From NCBI GenBank assembly GCA_015099395.1, contig AP024096.1, forward strand, positions 3,906,001-3,970,000: a stretch of DNA of 64,000 nucleotides. The letters are read 5' to 3'. The position numbers were made by a program, and so were the translations under genes. A model generated the notes under the pieces. That model saw only the letters and a list, made by a program, of their open reading frames with translations. It was not told the DNA's origin and did not search any database. Source of the DNA: Ktedonobacteria bacterium brp13. Lineage in GTDB: Bacteria; Chloroflexota; Ktedonobacteria; Ktedonobacterales; Ktedonobacteraceae. Positions 19,200 to 30,400 of this stretch are shown in pieces; within the stretch, counting starts at the first letter, position 1, and the number at the start of each line of letters is the position of its first letter.

Positions 19200-19305
19200 A
19201 TGCAGAACCAGAAAAAGAAGCATTATACAGCAGAATTCAAAGCACAGGTAGTAAAGGAGATATTGAAAGAAGAGAAAACCAAAGCAGGCGGGGCCGCTAC
19301 AAAAT
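19200..19305 (+). pseudogene. IS3-family OrfA N-terminal fragment
   Basis: MQNQKKKHYTAEFKAQVVKE then ILKEEKTKAGGAATKFG is the HTH start of an IS3-type OrfA. After about 35 codons the sequence becomes a piece of a NusG-like gene. No OrfB is nearby. Confidence 0.7.
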
Positions 19306-19420
19306 TTGGAGATGATTTTTGTGGGCCCTTCAACTCCTGGTTATCGTGTCACGGTCCTGCTGAATCTCTTAGGATGTCTCAAAAAGGTAAAACTTGATAT
19401 CGGCACACTAGAGAAGGTGT
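19306..19420 (+). pseudogene. KOW-domain fragment of a NusG-like antiterminator
   Basis: EMIFVGPSTPGYRVTVLLNL followed by LGCLKKVKLDIGTLEK closely parallels LEMIFVGPTTSAQRVCVLLN and LGRLKEVHVDTNLLEK in the intact NusG-like protein at 56968-57588. Only this C-terminal piece is present, joined to an IS3 fragment. Confidence 0.75.
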
Positions 19421-19435
19421 CCACTCCATCATCGC

Positions 19436-20647
19436 TTATTTGTCCGAACTATGAGAACCTTCCACTAATGGCAACCAGACTTCGAAGATTGAGCCTTTTC
19501 CAACTGTACTGTGAAGACAAATTTCGCCTTGATGTACTCGTACCACCCACTGCACGATCGCAAGGCCGAGTCCACTTCCACTGGTAATGTCCTCGTAAGA
19601 GTTTTCTTCCCTCATCTGAAATGATGCATGCGCCATGTCCCCACGATAAAATCGCTCAAAGAGAAGATGCTGATGTTCCTCCGTAATTCCTGAGCCATTA
19701 TCCTTTATCTCAATTCGGCACCAGCTTTTCTCACCCTTGCGGATAATCCCCCCCTCGACAAGAACATAATTACCAACGCCAGCAGTATATTTAACGGCAT
19801 TACTAATAAGATTAGTCATCATGATAGTCAGGAGCATACGTTCTCCCGACACGCACAACTCGGGAAGTTCCCCGAAAACAAGTTCTATCTTTCCTTTGTG
19901 AGCCAGAGGAGCCAATCTTTCCACGACCTCAAGGGTCACTTCACTCACATCAACCTCTTTAGGGCCTGATAGTCCTTGCCCCATATCGCCTCGCGCGAGC
20001 AGCAACAGGTCGTTAACCAGATGGGTCATATGTTCTGCCTCGGCTTGAACGATGGAAAGTGTCCGTCGATACTCTTCGATACGTTCTAAAGCCTGTCCAT
20101 AATTCTCTGGTTCATCCCATTGGGACAAAGCTCTGCTCGCTGAAATACTGAGGATGCTGAGCGGTGTACGCAGCTCATGGCTGGCATCGGCAGTAAATTG
20201 ACGCTGGCGGCTCACACCAGATTCTAGACGGTTAAGCATTTCATCGAACGTATCAGCTAACGCCCCCAATTCATCGTGACGGTTCAGGTGAAAGCGGCGA
20301 CTCAGATCCATCCGGCCGATCTCCTGTGCCGTTTGAGTAATCAGATGAATTGGACGCATGGCACTGACTGCAAGCCAATAACCACCAGCTATAATAAATA
20401 TGAGTATCGCGAAGCCCACTAAGAAGAATTGTAGAATCATCATTAAAGGAGTTGTATGTTCGAGCGATGGAGTAATCTTGATGAGCGTGCTACATAATAA
20501 TCCTTCCAATAACAAAAGGACAACAGCAATTGTCACAACATACCAGAGTGTCAATCTAACACGTATACTGCTGAATTGATAAAGTATTTTTTTGCAGAAG
20601 ATGTGAGCATGCCTCCACTGAAATTTTTTATGATGATAAGTATACAT
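19436..20647 (-). CDS. Membrane sensor histidine kinase
   Basis: 403 residues. TM1 at about 33-57 and TM2 at about 69-95 flank a very short extracytoplasmic loop. A HAMP domain (about 97-150) follows, then HisKA with phospho-acceptor His157 in DASHELRTPL and HATPase_c with N-box NLISNAVKYT, G1 DNGSG and G2 GSGLGLAI. All catalytic boxes are present. Such kinases normally follow a response-regulator gene in an operon, but none is found upstream: the minus-strand sequence beyond 20647 runs into an IS6 element within about 115 bases. It is probably an orphan created by that insertion. Signal unknown. Confidence 0.92.
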   Translation of the reverse strand: MYTYHHKKFQWRHAHIFCKKILYQFSSIRVRLTLWYVVTIAVVLLLLEGLLCSTLIKITPSLEHTTPLMMILQFFLVGFAILIFIIAGGYWLAVSAMRPIHLITQTAQEIGRMDLSRRFHLNRHDELGALADTFDEMLNRLESGVSRQRQFTADASHELRTPLSILSISASRALSQWDEPENYGQALERIEEYRRTLSIVQAEAEHMTHLVNDLLLLARGDMGQGLSGPKEVDVSEVTLEVVERLAPLAHKGKIELVFGELPELCVSGERMLLTIMMTNLISNAVKYTAGVGNYVLVEGGIIRKGEKSWCRIEIKDNGSGITEEHQHLLFERFYRGDMAHASFQMREENSYEDITSGSGLGLAIVQWVVRVHQGEICLHSTVGKGSIFEVWLPLVEGSHSSDK

Positions 20648-20762
20648 TATTTACCTCATTTCTTCCCATTAAAATGTATCCTCCTTACACGCGTACATCA
20701 GGTTCCATTTAAGCGTCGTCGGTAAACAGCACCTTCTCAGAGGGTGTCATACTCCCATCATA

Positions 20763-21620
20763 GGGTTGTGTTGCAAAAAATGAGAAGGACAAAAGATGTG
20801 TATGGAATCTTTCTGCCTGTTCAGTTTAGGCGGCCATTCCAAAGAGCTTATTGACCAATGCAATTTGGCTTCGAATGTCCCCTTTGTCCACCCCTTGCAG
20901 TTGCCCTTTTCTCATCATGTCATCATCTCATATCCCTGTAATGTTCGCCAGGCTGTCTCGCAGGAGAAAAAGCCCATTCCTGGCTTCGTCAATCGTTGGA
21001 GAAAGGTTGGATGAAGCGGTGATCTTGCTCCACCAAGTTATTGAGGTACTTCACTTGTCGCAACTCACAGCTTTCGGGGAGATGTCCTTCCGCTTTCATT
21101 TCCGCGAAAGCTTTGGGATAGGCCGCGTTTTTATCGACGTTGATCACGCGTGGCGAGCTCGTATGAGAGGCGGCGAGCGTTTTCAAAAAGAAGTGCTTGG
21201 CGGCTTCTCCATCTCTGGTTAGACTCAACCAAAAGTCGAGCGTCTTGCCCTCTGAATCAACCGCCCGATACAGGTACATCCACACTTTTTTGATCTTGAT
21301 GTAGGTTTCGTCCACACGCCAGGAATCGGTTGGAGGCTTCAAATAGGGACGGCATCGTTTTTCCAGTTCAGGAGCATACTGCTGAACCCAACGGTAAATC
21401 GTGCTATGATCGACATGCAGTCCCCGTTCCAGCATGATTTCTTCGAGATCTCTGTAACTGAGCGCATAGCGCAGATACCAGCGTACGCACAGAAGGATGA
21501 TGTCAGCCTGAAAATGGCGCCATTTGAACGGGGTTTGCTCGGTCATGATGAAGAACGCCTCTGCTCTGCTCCAAATAAAGAAGAGTTTATCATCACGCCT
21601 TCATTCTTGCAACACAACCC
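20763..21620 (-). mobile_element. IS6-family element, degenerate
   Basis: About 858 bases bounded by inverted ends GGGTTGTGTTGCAA (20763) and TTGCAACACAACCC (ending 21620). It contains one transposase gene on the minus strand with two frameshifts. The right 39 bases recur as a solo end at 2567-2605, and a short internal piece recurs at 14792-14821. Confidence 0.8.
20826..21546 (-). pseudogene. IS6-family transposase with two frameshifts
   Basis: From 21546: the HTH region (YRDLEEIMLERGLHVDHSTI), then the DDE core with SWRVDETYIKI (first Asp) and VINVDKNAAYPKA (second Asp), then EQDHRFI. The frame breaks near 21000 just after VEQDHRFI. The remaining RLTKPGMGFF...TAWRTLQGYE continues in another frame and breaks again near 20925 at a TGATGA before RKGQLQGVDKGD. 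It ends with FGMAA at 20826. Inactive unless a trans copy acts on its ends. Confidence 0.85.
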
Positions 21621-21783
21621 CGAAAATCCTTCTATATATTTTCACGAATTTTAAAAGATTAAACTATAAATATATTTAATTGCTTAATTTTGTAAAGTCA
21701 CACACTATTTGCTATACTGGTGATAGTAAAACTGGTACGGCTTTACCAATGAGATGTGTTCGCGTCCTTGGGGCTATCTCGAC

Positions 21784-22585
21784 TAAGAGAGTGTCTTACG
21801 TCCATAATCTCGCGGCCAGTGCTCGCATGCCCTCGAAGCTGGCATCTGCGTTCCCATCGTGACGCATGAGTCATCCCGGAATTTTAGAACTGAAGTTCAC
21901 TGAGGAAAAGGAACAGAAAGCTAGTCAAAAGAGGCCTCCTGAATGACAGTAGGATCAAGTAAACATCCAAGGAATCAGGAGGTCATTCACATCGATGATA
22001 ACGCAATCAGTCGTCAAGTCACAAGAGGGGCTCTCGTATAAGGCTGAGAAGGCCAAGAAAAGGGGTCTTTAATCCCCCAGGAGGAAAACCCATCACGGTC
22101 TTGGGGATGGAATGGATAGCCCTTCTGGTGCTGGGAATGCATGGGAAGCCAGTAGTAGCAACGATGAAGTGGTGGACAAGAAAAGCGATAAAACAGCGGG
22201 AAGTGGAGAAGCAACTTCTGAGGGAAGCTCTCAGAAGATGGGGGAAGAGGGTGGTGAATGTGTTTGAGCGAGGATATGCTGGTGGACCCTGGTTAGCTGT
22301 GCTAGAGCAGTCTCAAGCGCTTTTTGTGATCCGCTGGAAAAAGGGGCATGTCTTTTTCGATGTGGATTGGGAGAAGCTCTTTCCCACAGGCTTTCGCCCA
22401 CAGCCTCGGCGCTGGGTCATTGAACGCTTCTTCTCCTTATTGGTGCGATGGCGTCGGCTCAGCCGCGATCACGAGGGCTTGCCAGAGAGCAGCGAGGCGT
22501 TCATCAAGCTTGCGGCCAGCGCTCGCATGTTGACCCATCTGGCCCCAGCATTCCCATCGTGATGGGAGTAAGACGCTATCTCAGG
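21784..22585. mobile_element. Composite of IS5-like and IS4-like transposase debris with inverted ends
   Basis: The left end CTAAGAGAGTGTCTTACGTCC (from 21784) is the inverted counterpart of the sequence at 22562-22585. Inside, a C-terminal tail (NLAASARM...AFPS) appears twice, at 21807-21862 and 22505-22562. Related ends occur at 48183-48210 and 61407-61779. It looks like an IS5-like element with an internally deleted copy and a foreign IS4-like piece. Confidence 0.5.
22101..22562 (+). pseudogene. Hybrid transposase fragment
   Basis: The first about 100 codons (GKRVVNVFERGYAGGPWLAV) resemble the DDE core of an IS4-type transposase with the second Asp replaced by Glu. From about codon 105 (PRRWVIERFFSLLVRWRRLS, then AASARM) it is the C-terminus of an IS5-type transposase including the catalytic Glu region. 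It is a junction of two unrelated elements. No complete active site. Confidence 0.6.
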
Positions 22586-22734
22586 AAGTGTATCTTTCAG
22601 ATTGGATCCCGATTGAGCATATATCTGGCTAACAATCAATTTGAATGACATTCACTGTATGCTGACTCAACCCATTTTTGTCAGGCATATGGTTTGTACA
22701 GTCGTCTAGATGCGCCAAAGGAGGATAAGTCATC

Positions 22735-24117
22735 ATGCAACCGGTGTACACAGCCCCAACCCAGACAGTTCCTCTGTTGCCCTTACGCCTGCTCATCGCG
22801 TTTTTCCGTGATCCCCTACGAATGCTTTTACAACTGGCACACCAATATGGTGATGTCTTCTCTTTCCAGGTCGGCAAGCAACGTATTATCGTTCTCAATC
22901 ATCCTGATGCCATTCGCGAACTACTCGTAGTGCAGCATGAACATATTCGCAAAGGTGACGGGGTGATGCAGAGGGACAATGTGCTGGGTCGCGGGTTGGC
23001 AACAAATGATGGCCCCTTCTATAAGAAGCAGCGCCGTCTGGTGCAGCCTGCCTTCCATCGTCAACGCCTCACGGGCTATGCTCAGACGATGGTGGAGGCT
23101 GCGCTCCAGCAAGCGTGGACCTGGTGCGATGGCACCACGATCGATATGGTGCAGGAAATGCCTCACTTGACGCTGGAAATTGTGGCTAAGACATTGTTCA
23201 ATGCGGATATGGGGGAGGAAACCAGGGTCATCGAGGAAGGGTTGCCGGTGACGTTAGAGGAGTTTAGAAAAAATGCGCTCTCGCTTGGGGCTCTTCTAGG
23301 GAAAGATCTATTAAGAAGGCTCCCATTTCCGATCAACATCCGTTCGAAGCGCGCCTGTGCCAGGATGGATCAGGTAATTGCTCGTATGATCGACGAGCAC
23401 CGCCAGAAGGGAGACGATCAAGGCGATCTGCTCTCGATGTTGTTACTAGCCCAGGATGAAGAAGGGCACGGCATGAGTGACCGACAGTTGCGCGACGAGG
23501 TGATGACCTTAATGATAGCAGGCCACGAGACGGTAGCTTTCACCCTGATCTGGACCTGGTATCTGCTGGCTGTGAATCCAGAAGCGAAGGCTAAAGTCCA
23601 GCTAGAAGTAGATCGCGTGCTCTCCGGCCGAGCGGCCACCTTCGATGATCTCCCACACCTGGACTATACCAGGCGAGTGATCATGGAAACCATGCGTCTA
23701 TATCCTCCGGTTTGGATTATGGATCGGCGTACTCTCAGTGATCTCACTCTTGCTGGGATTTCCATACCAGCCGGAGCCAGAGTAGTCGTAAGCCAGTATG
23801 TAGTGCATCATGATCCACGCTTCTATCCCGATCCTGATCGCTTCGATCCCGACCGTTGGACGCCAGAAAGGCAGGCGAGCAGGCCTAAATTCGCCTACTT
23901 TCCCTTCGGAGGCGGCCCGCGGATCTGCATAGGGGAGTCATTCGCCTTGACGGAGTGCATCCTGCTTCTGGCTACGCTTTCTCAGCACTGGCAGATCGAG
24001 CTTTCTCCCAAAGCCTGTGTCGAGCTTCAACCGTCTGTGACTCTGCGTCCGAAATATGGTATCGAGATGATTCTTCATCAACGTGGCAAGGCGCCCTCTG
24101 TTGCGAATGGTAGCTGA
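22735..24117 (+). CDS. Cytochrome P450 (polyketide tailoring candidate)
   Basis: 460-residue soluble heme monooxygenase of the longer bacterial/eukaryote-like type. I-helix AGHETVAFTLIW, K-helix ETMRLYPP, PERF-like region DPDRFDPDRW and heme loop FPFGGGPRICIGE with proximal Cys398. All key residues are present. AAAGGAGG lies 9 bases before the ATG. It precedes the PKS gene by 334 bases on the same strand, so the likely substrate is the PKS product (hydroxylation or epoxidation). Redox partners are not encoded nearby. Confidence 0.92.
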   Translation: MQPVYTAPTQTVPLLPLRLLIAFFRDPLRMLLQLAHQYGDVFSFQVGKQRIIVLNHPDAIRELLVVQHEHIRKGDGVMQRDNVLGRGLATNDGPFYKKQRRLVQPAFHRQRLTGYAQTMVEAALQQAWTWCDGTTIDMVQEMPHLTLEIVAKTLFNADMGEETRVIEEGLPVTLEEFRKNALSLGALLGKDLLRRLPFPINIRSKRACARMDQVIARMIDEHRQKGDDQGDLLSMLLLAQDEEGHGMSDRQLRDEVMTLMIAGHETVAFTLIWTWYLLAVNPEAKAKVQLEVDRVLSGRAATFDDLPHLDYTRRVIMETMRLYPPVWIMDRRTLSDLTLAGISIPAGARVVVSQYVVHHDPRFYPDPDRFDPDRWTPERQASRPKFAYFPFGGGPRICIGESFALTECILLLATLSQHWQIELSPKACVELQPSVTLRPKYGIEMILHQRGKAPSVANGS

Positions 24118-24451
24118 CTAGATTGATCTCTTTACCATTTACTAGACATTCTATTTTCAGTATACTTTTGACTGTGAGCATCTTCGATGGGGAGAAGTGA
24201 GAAGGATGCTGTGGGAGAACTGTTCACTCTTTTCTTCATGCTTGTCATATGCAAGCAGCAGAAACGTGACTGGCCTGATGCTTATAAAAGCGAGCGGCAT
24301 GCTCTTGGAGGTGTATACAGTAGCGGGGTGTATCTTCACGCCTGTTCCCTTCATGCGAGCCTGACTCAACTGGCTCCTTGTCCTGTTCTGTTTCCCCACG
24401 ATGCATGTTTGAGATCCTCTCCAACGCTATGAAAGAACGAGGAGACATAAG
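24118..24451 (+). other. Intergenic region upstream of the PKS gene
   Basis: 334 bases without a credible gene. It probably carries the PKS promoter. I could not pick -10/-35 boxes with confidence and see no operator-like inverted repeat. GAGGAG at about 24439 is the PKS ribosome site. Confidence 0.4.
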
Positions 24452-27400
24452 ATGCCTGATCACTTTCCGCATGATCTCATTGCCGTCATTGGGGTTGGCT
24501 GTCGTTTTCCTGGCAATATTACGAATCCCCAGGAGTTCTGGCAGTTGTTACTTACAGGTCAGGATGCTGTTGGCGAAGTTCCAGCGTCGCGTTGGGATCT
24601 GCGTCAGTATTATCATCCCGATCCAGCCCAACCTGGAAAGACCTACCAGCGTCATGGTGCTTTTCTCAAAGACATCGATCAATTTGACCCAGCCTTCTTC
24701 GGCATTTCTGCTGTGGAGGCCCGCCAGATGGACCCCCAACAACGCCTCTTACTAGAGGTCAGCTATGAAGTTTGCGAGGATGCAGGAATCCCCATCGAGC
24801 AACTTGCAGGTCAGGCAGTTGGTGTCTTTCTTGGCCTATGCACCAACGAATATGGAACGTTGGGGCGCCACGATCTTTCCCGCATCAATGCTTATACCAA
24901 TGCGGGAATCGCAGGTAGCATTGCGGCTAATCGCCTCTCCTATTGCTTCGATTGGCATGGGCCCAGCCTGTGTGTCGATACCGCTTGTTCCTCCTCTTTG
25001 GTCGCGGTGCATCTTGCCTGCCAGAGCATTTGGCAGGGCGAATGTCGCATCGCACTGGCAGGAGGCGTGAGCCTTCTGCTCGATCCTAGGCTCAATATCG
25101 GTTTTAGCAAAGCCCAGATGTTATCCCCTACTGGTCGCTGTCGCGCGTTTGACGCGAAAGCCGATGGATATGTGCGTGGCGAAGGGGTTGGATTTGTGCT
25201 CCTTAAGCCTCTCTCGCAGGCTCTGGCTGATGGTGATCACATTCACGCAGTCATTCGAGCAACAGGGGTCAACCAGGATGGGCACACCCCTAGCCTCCAC
25301 TACCCAGGGCAGCAAGCACAAGAAGCCCTGCTCCAGGCAGTCTATCAGCAAGCTGGGATTGATCTGGCACAGGTCTGCTACATCGAAGCGCATGGGACAG
25401 GAACCATCGCGGGGGATCAGGTAGAGGGTCAGGCTCTAGGCAATGTCTTCGCTGCGCATCATAGCGCTGAACATCCCTTGCGGGTTGGGTCTGTCAAAAC
25501 CAATGTAGGGCATCTGGAAGGCGCCTCTGGGATGGCTGGACTCATCAAAACCCTGCTAATCTTACAGCATCGTCGCATACCTGCCAATCTGCACTGGTCG
25601 CAGCCTAATCCCCATATTCCGTTTGAAGCACTGCGCCTCAAAGTGCAGACAGAGAGCGAGATGATCCCCGAAACCGACGAAGCTCTCTTCGCAGGGGTCA
25701 ATAGTTTTGGCTTTGGAGGCACTAATGCCCACATCGTCCTGCAAGCCTATCGCGCTACGCCTGATCAGCCCTCTTCCAAAGAAGACCAGGAACAGAGCCC
25801 TTTCCTCCTGCCCCTCTCTGCAAAGACACCGCAGTCCCTTCATGACCTGATACAGCGCTATCACACCCTGCTTACTGATGAGCATGCTCCGGCTCTTGCT
25901 GACCTCTGTTTTAGCGCCAGCCACTATCGTTCTCATTATCAAGAGCGGGTGGCTGTGGTTGCCACCTCGGTAGAAGAAACGCTTGCGCAACTAGCATCCA
26001 TCCTCCAGATTGAGCGGGAGACCCCACGCCCGGAGGCGCTTCACCCATCAAAGCAGGAGAAGAAGATTGCCTTCGTTTTCTCTGGCAATGGACCTCAGTG
26101 GTGGGGCATGGGAAGAACGCTCTTCCAACACCAGCCACGCGCGCGTCAGGTCCTGGAGCGATGTGATATGCTCTGGCGGCCTCTGGCGGGTTGGTCACTG
26201 AGCGAAGAGTTTGCAAAGGATGAGCAGTGCTCTCGCATGCATCAGACAGAGGTGGCACAACCCATGCTCTTTGCTTTGCAGATCGCGCTGGTTGCTCTCT
26301 TGCAACACTGGGGAGTGACCCCGCAGGCTGTCATCGGACACAGCGTCGGGGAAATTGCCGCAGCCTATGTTGCTGGCATTCTTTCCCTGGAAGATGCTCT
26401 TCTGGTGGTATACCACCGTAGTCGTCTGCAAGAGTTGACAGGCACAGGAGGGATGGCAACCGTTGGCATCTCCGAAGAGCAAGCCAGAGAGGTCATCGCT
26501 CCTTTTGCTCCACACCTCTCGTTGGCAGCTATCAATACCCCTTCTTCGGTCACGCTTTCTGGCAACGTTGAACTGTTGCATTCCGTGATCGAACCGCTTG
26601 CCCAGCAAGACATCTTTTGCCGTTTTCTCAAGATTAACTATGCCTTTCACAGTGCACAGATGGACCCTCTGCGAGAGGAACTACTGGCGAGTCTTGCTCA
26701 TCTGCATCCATCCTCGCCTTGCATTCCCTTCTTTTCTACCGTCACCGGTTCTCTGGAAGATGGAGTAGCCTGCGATGCCCGTTACTGGTGGCGCAACGTT
26801 CGTCAGCCAGTCCAGTTTGCTTCCGGCATCCAGCACATGCTTGATCAAGGTATGACAACCTTTCTGGAGATTGGGCCACATCCCGTGCTCACCGGATACA
26901 TACAGGAGTGTCTGGGCGAGCATCAGGGATGCGTTTTGTCTTCTTTGCGGCGTGAAAATGATGACCTCCGTCAACTACTGATCACATTGGGTCATCTGTA
27001 TACTCAGGGACATTCCCTGCGCTGGGAAGGTATTCTTCCACAGGGGAAGCGGGTCCATCTCCCAACCTATCCCTGGCAGCACGAGCGCTATTGGAAGGAC
27101 ATGGGTGATGGGAACCTGCATCCTCTGGGAGAAATTATCCACCCTTTGCTTGGATATCGACTGCCAACGGCCCTGGCGACGTGGGAACAGGTGCTGGATA
27201 CGCCCGATCTTCTGTATCTCTTTGATCATCAAATAGAGCAGGTCGCACTTTTCCCGGCTGCGGGATATAGCGAAGCGCTGCTGGCTGCCGCTTTGCAACA
27301 GGAAGAGATCAACAACTTTACCCTGGAACAGGTCACGATCAAGGCTCCAGTCTTTCTGCAAGAGCACAGCCCCACACGCCTGCAAACCACTCTTGAAGCA

Positions 27401-30400
27401 GGCGAGATATCCATTCGTGTTTACTCGGCTGAGCAAGGGCAGTGGATTGTGTGCGCTACTGGACAACTTGTTCATAAACCCGTGTCTCGCCCAGAGCGCA
27501 GCGATGTGATCTCTCTCTATGAACGATGCTCAGGTCGTATCCAGGCAGAAAGCTTTTATGCAGCCTGTCACCAACTTGGTTTTGGATATGGCCCAGCCTT
27601 CCAGCTGGTGGAGCAAGTGGCTGTTGGAGAGAAGGAAGCCGTGGGAATGGTGCGAATTCCAGAGGGTGCATCAGAGTATCATCTGCATCCAGCCCTCCTG
27701 GATGCCTGCTTTCAGGTCTTCTTCGCTGTTGGGTGCCTGCAGAACGATCAAGGACAGAGCAGATCCGTCTATTTACCCGTAGGCTACTCCCAGTTGCGCT
27801 TCTATGGGAGTCCCACCTCTTCATCTTCTCTGTTATGCCATGTTCGATTGATCAAACAAAGTCCACGACAACTGGTTGCTCACTATTGCATCTACGATGA
27901 AACGGGAACTTTGCTGGTAGAAATCAGGGGCTTACGTTTGCAAGCTTCGGCTCAGATGAGCCATAGGACAGCCAAGCACCACGATGCATTGCTCTATCAA
28001 GAACACTGGTATCCGGTCCCTCTTCACACAGAGCATGGACATCTTCCTCCTCCTGGTGCTCTATCAAAAGGTACTCAAGAAGAACGTGTGCGAGTTGCCA
28101 ATGCAGGAGAACAGGCATACTACAATCAACACTCCCTTCCTGCTTTTAGGAAGTTCTGCCTGGCGGTGATCACGCACACGTTCCGCCAACTCGGGTGGAA
28201 TCTGGGTCAAGGCGAGATATTTCATATCCAACAACAATGTGCAGATCTGGGTATTCTGCCGCGCCATGGACCACTCCTACACGCTTGGTGCCTCTTCCTG
28301 AGAGATGCAGGCATCCTGGTCGACCTGCAAGAAGGCTGGCAGGTCAAGAGAGAACCTCTTGTGTCAGACCCGATCCTGTTGCAGAGAGAGTCCATCCGTT
28401 CTACTCCCGATCATCCCGCTTTACATGCTCTGTTGACGAAGTGCTTTCCTCATCTCGCGGCAATCCTGAAAGGGGATGTTGATCCACGTAGCTTGCTGTT
28501 CCCTGATGGTGATACGAGTCTGTTGGAGCGTTTCTATAAGGCGGATCTCGCTTGCCGTACTTGCACGCATCTCATCCGGCAGAGTCTGCAATATCTGATC
28601 AAACAGCTTCCAGATAATCGTCCCTTGCGCATTCTTGAAGTTGGCGCTGGGACGGGAGGAACCACTTCTGCTCTCTTGCCTCTTTTACCCTCGTTGAGAT
28701 GCACCTATGTGTTTACGGATCTCTCCGAGCTCTTTCTTCAGCAAGCGCAGAAGCGCTATCACTCCTACCCTTTTGTCGAGTATCGCCGCTTCAATCTTGA
28801 AGAGGACCCGGAGGCGCAAGGAATCGATACAGGGAGCTTTGATGTGGTGATTGCTTCTAATGTGCTGCATGCCACCCGCTCTATACACACATCGCTCTTA
28901 CGTATTCGAGATCTGCTCGCGCCGGGGGGGCTATTGTATCTGACAGAACTTACTGATCCGCTCTCCTGCGTCGTCTTGCTGTGCTTCGGATTATTAGAAG
29001 AGATCTGGTCTTTTCAGGACTATGATGTCCGTCCTCTTCTCCCAATGCTTACCGTCCCACGCTGGAAAGAGGAACTTGAACGCTCTGGTTTCTCCAAGAC
29101 AGAGATACTTAGTTCTCAACCACAGACTGGACATCCCGATCAAAGCGTTTTTCTCGCGCAGAAGATACAAGTGGAGCAACTTCCTGAAAAGCGTGAAGAA
29201 AGTGGGGATGATCCACAGACCTGGTTAGTATTTTCCGACGACCTCGGAGTTGCTGAGCAGCTTGAGACCGATTTCTCTGCTTCTGAGCAGATGGTGATAC
29301 ACGTGCATCTAGGCGAGAACTACCAACGCCTCTCTGCTGCACATTTTCTCATTCGTCCACATCACGCCGAAGATCTGCAACGTGTATTCACTCTTCTGCA
29401 ATCTGAGAACCATCTGCCTTCCCAGATCGTGTATCTGTGGGGCCTGCTTGAGCGCGAAGATGCAGAAGATGGGCAGATGTTGTTGACAGATGTCAAGAGA
29501 AGCTGTCTGAGCTTGCTCATGCTCGTGCAAACGCTAGCTCAGCATCAATGCACACCACGGCTCTGGGTCGTGACCAAAGGAGTGCAAGATGGCCTCCTGG
29601 TGGAGAGTAAGCCTCTCCCTCATTCCACGCAGATCAGGCTGGCCCCGCTGTATGGGCTGACCCGTGTCCTGATGGGTGAGCACCCGGAATTACGCCCAAC
29701 GATGATCGATCTGGGGCATGCCTCTTTAGAGCAGCCCTCTTATTTCCAGGCAGAAGAGATCACCGCGCTGGCCCAGGAACTGCATGCACAGAGAGAGGTG
29801 AGTGAGATATGTCTGCGCGGTAGCGCGCGGTTCCTCAATCGGGTGGAACGTGCTCCGCTGACACAGCGGTTCCGCTCCGATGAGGTCGAGGCCCATCCAG
29901 ATCTTTCCTTCCGTCTGGCAATAGAGAATCCTGGTCTCCTGAAGAATCTCCATCTACAAACGGTGAAGAGGCGTGTCCCAGGCCCTGGCGAAGTGGCGAT
30001 AGAAGTGGTGGCGGCTGGACTCAATTTCAAAGATATCGCCCTGGCCATGGGGCTCATCGCTCCCGACGATATCCCTCTTACACAGGGAGATTATGTCCTG
30101 GGATTGGAATGTGCCGGTCGAGTTGCGGATCTTGGTCCAGGGGTCACGGGAGTGCAGATCGGCGAAGAAGTGATTGCTTTGGCCGCTCACTGCTTTAGTG
30201 ATTGGGTCGTGGTCGATGAGCGATTCGTTGTACGCAAGCCAGCCCAGATGTCGATGGAAGCAGCAGCGGGAGTGCCATGCGTGTTTCTCACCGCCAGCTA
30301 TATGTTACACGAAGTGGCTCATATCCGGGCAGGCGAACGAGTCCTGATTCATGGAGCGGCGGGAGGAATTGGCCTTGCAGCTATCCAGATAGTGCAGGCC

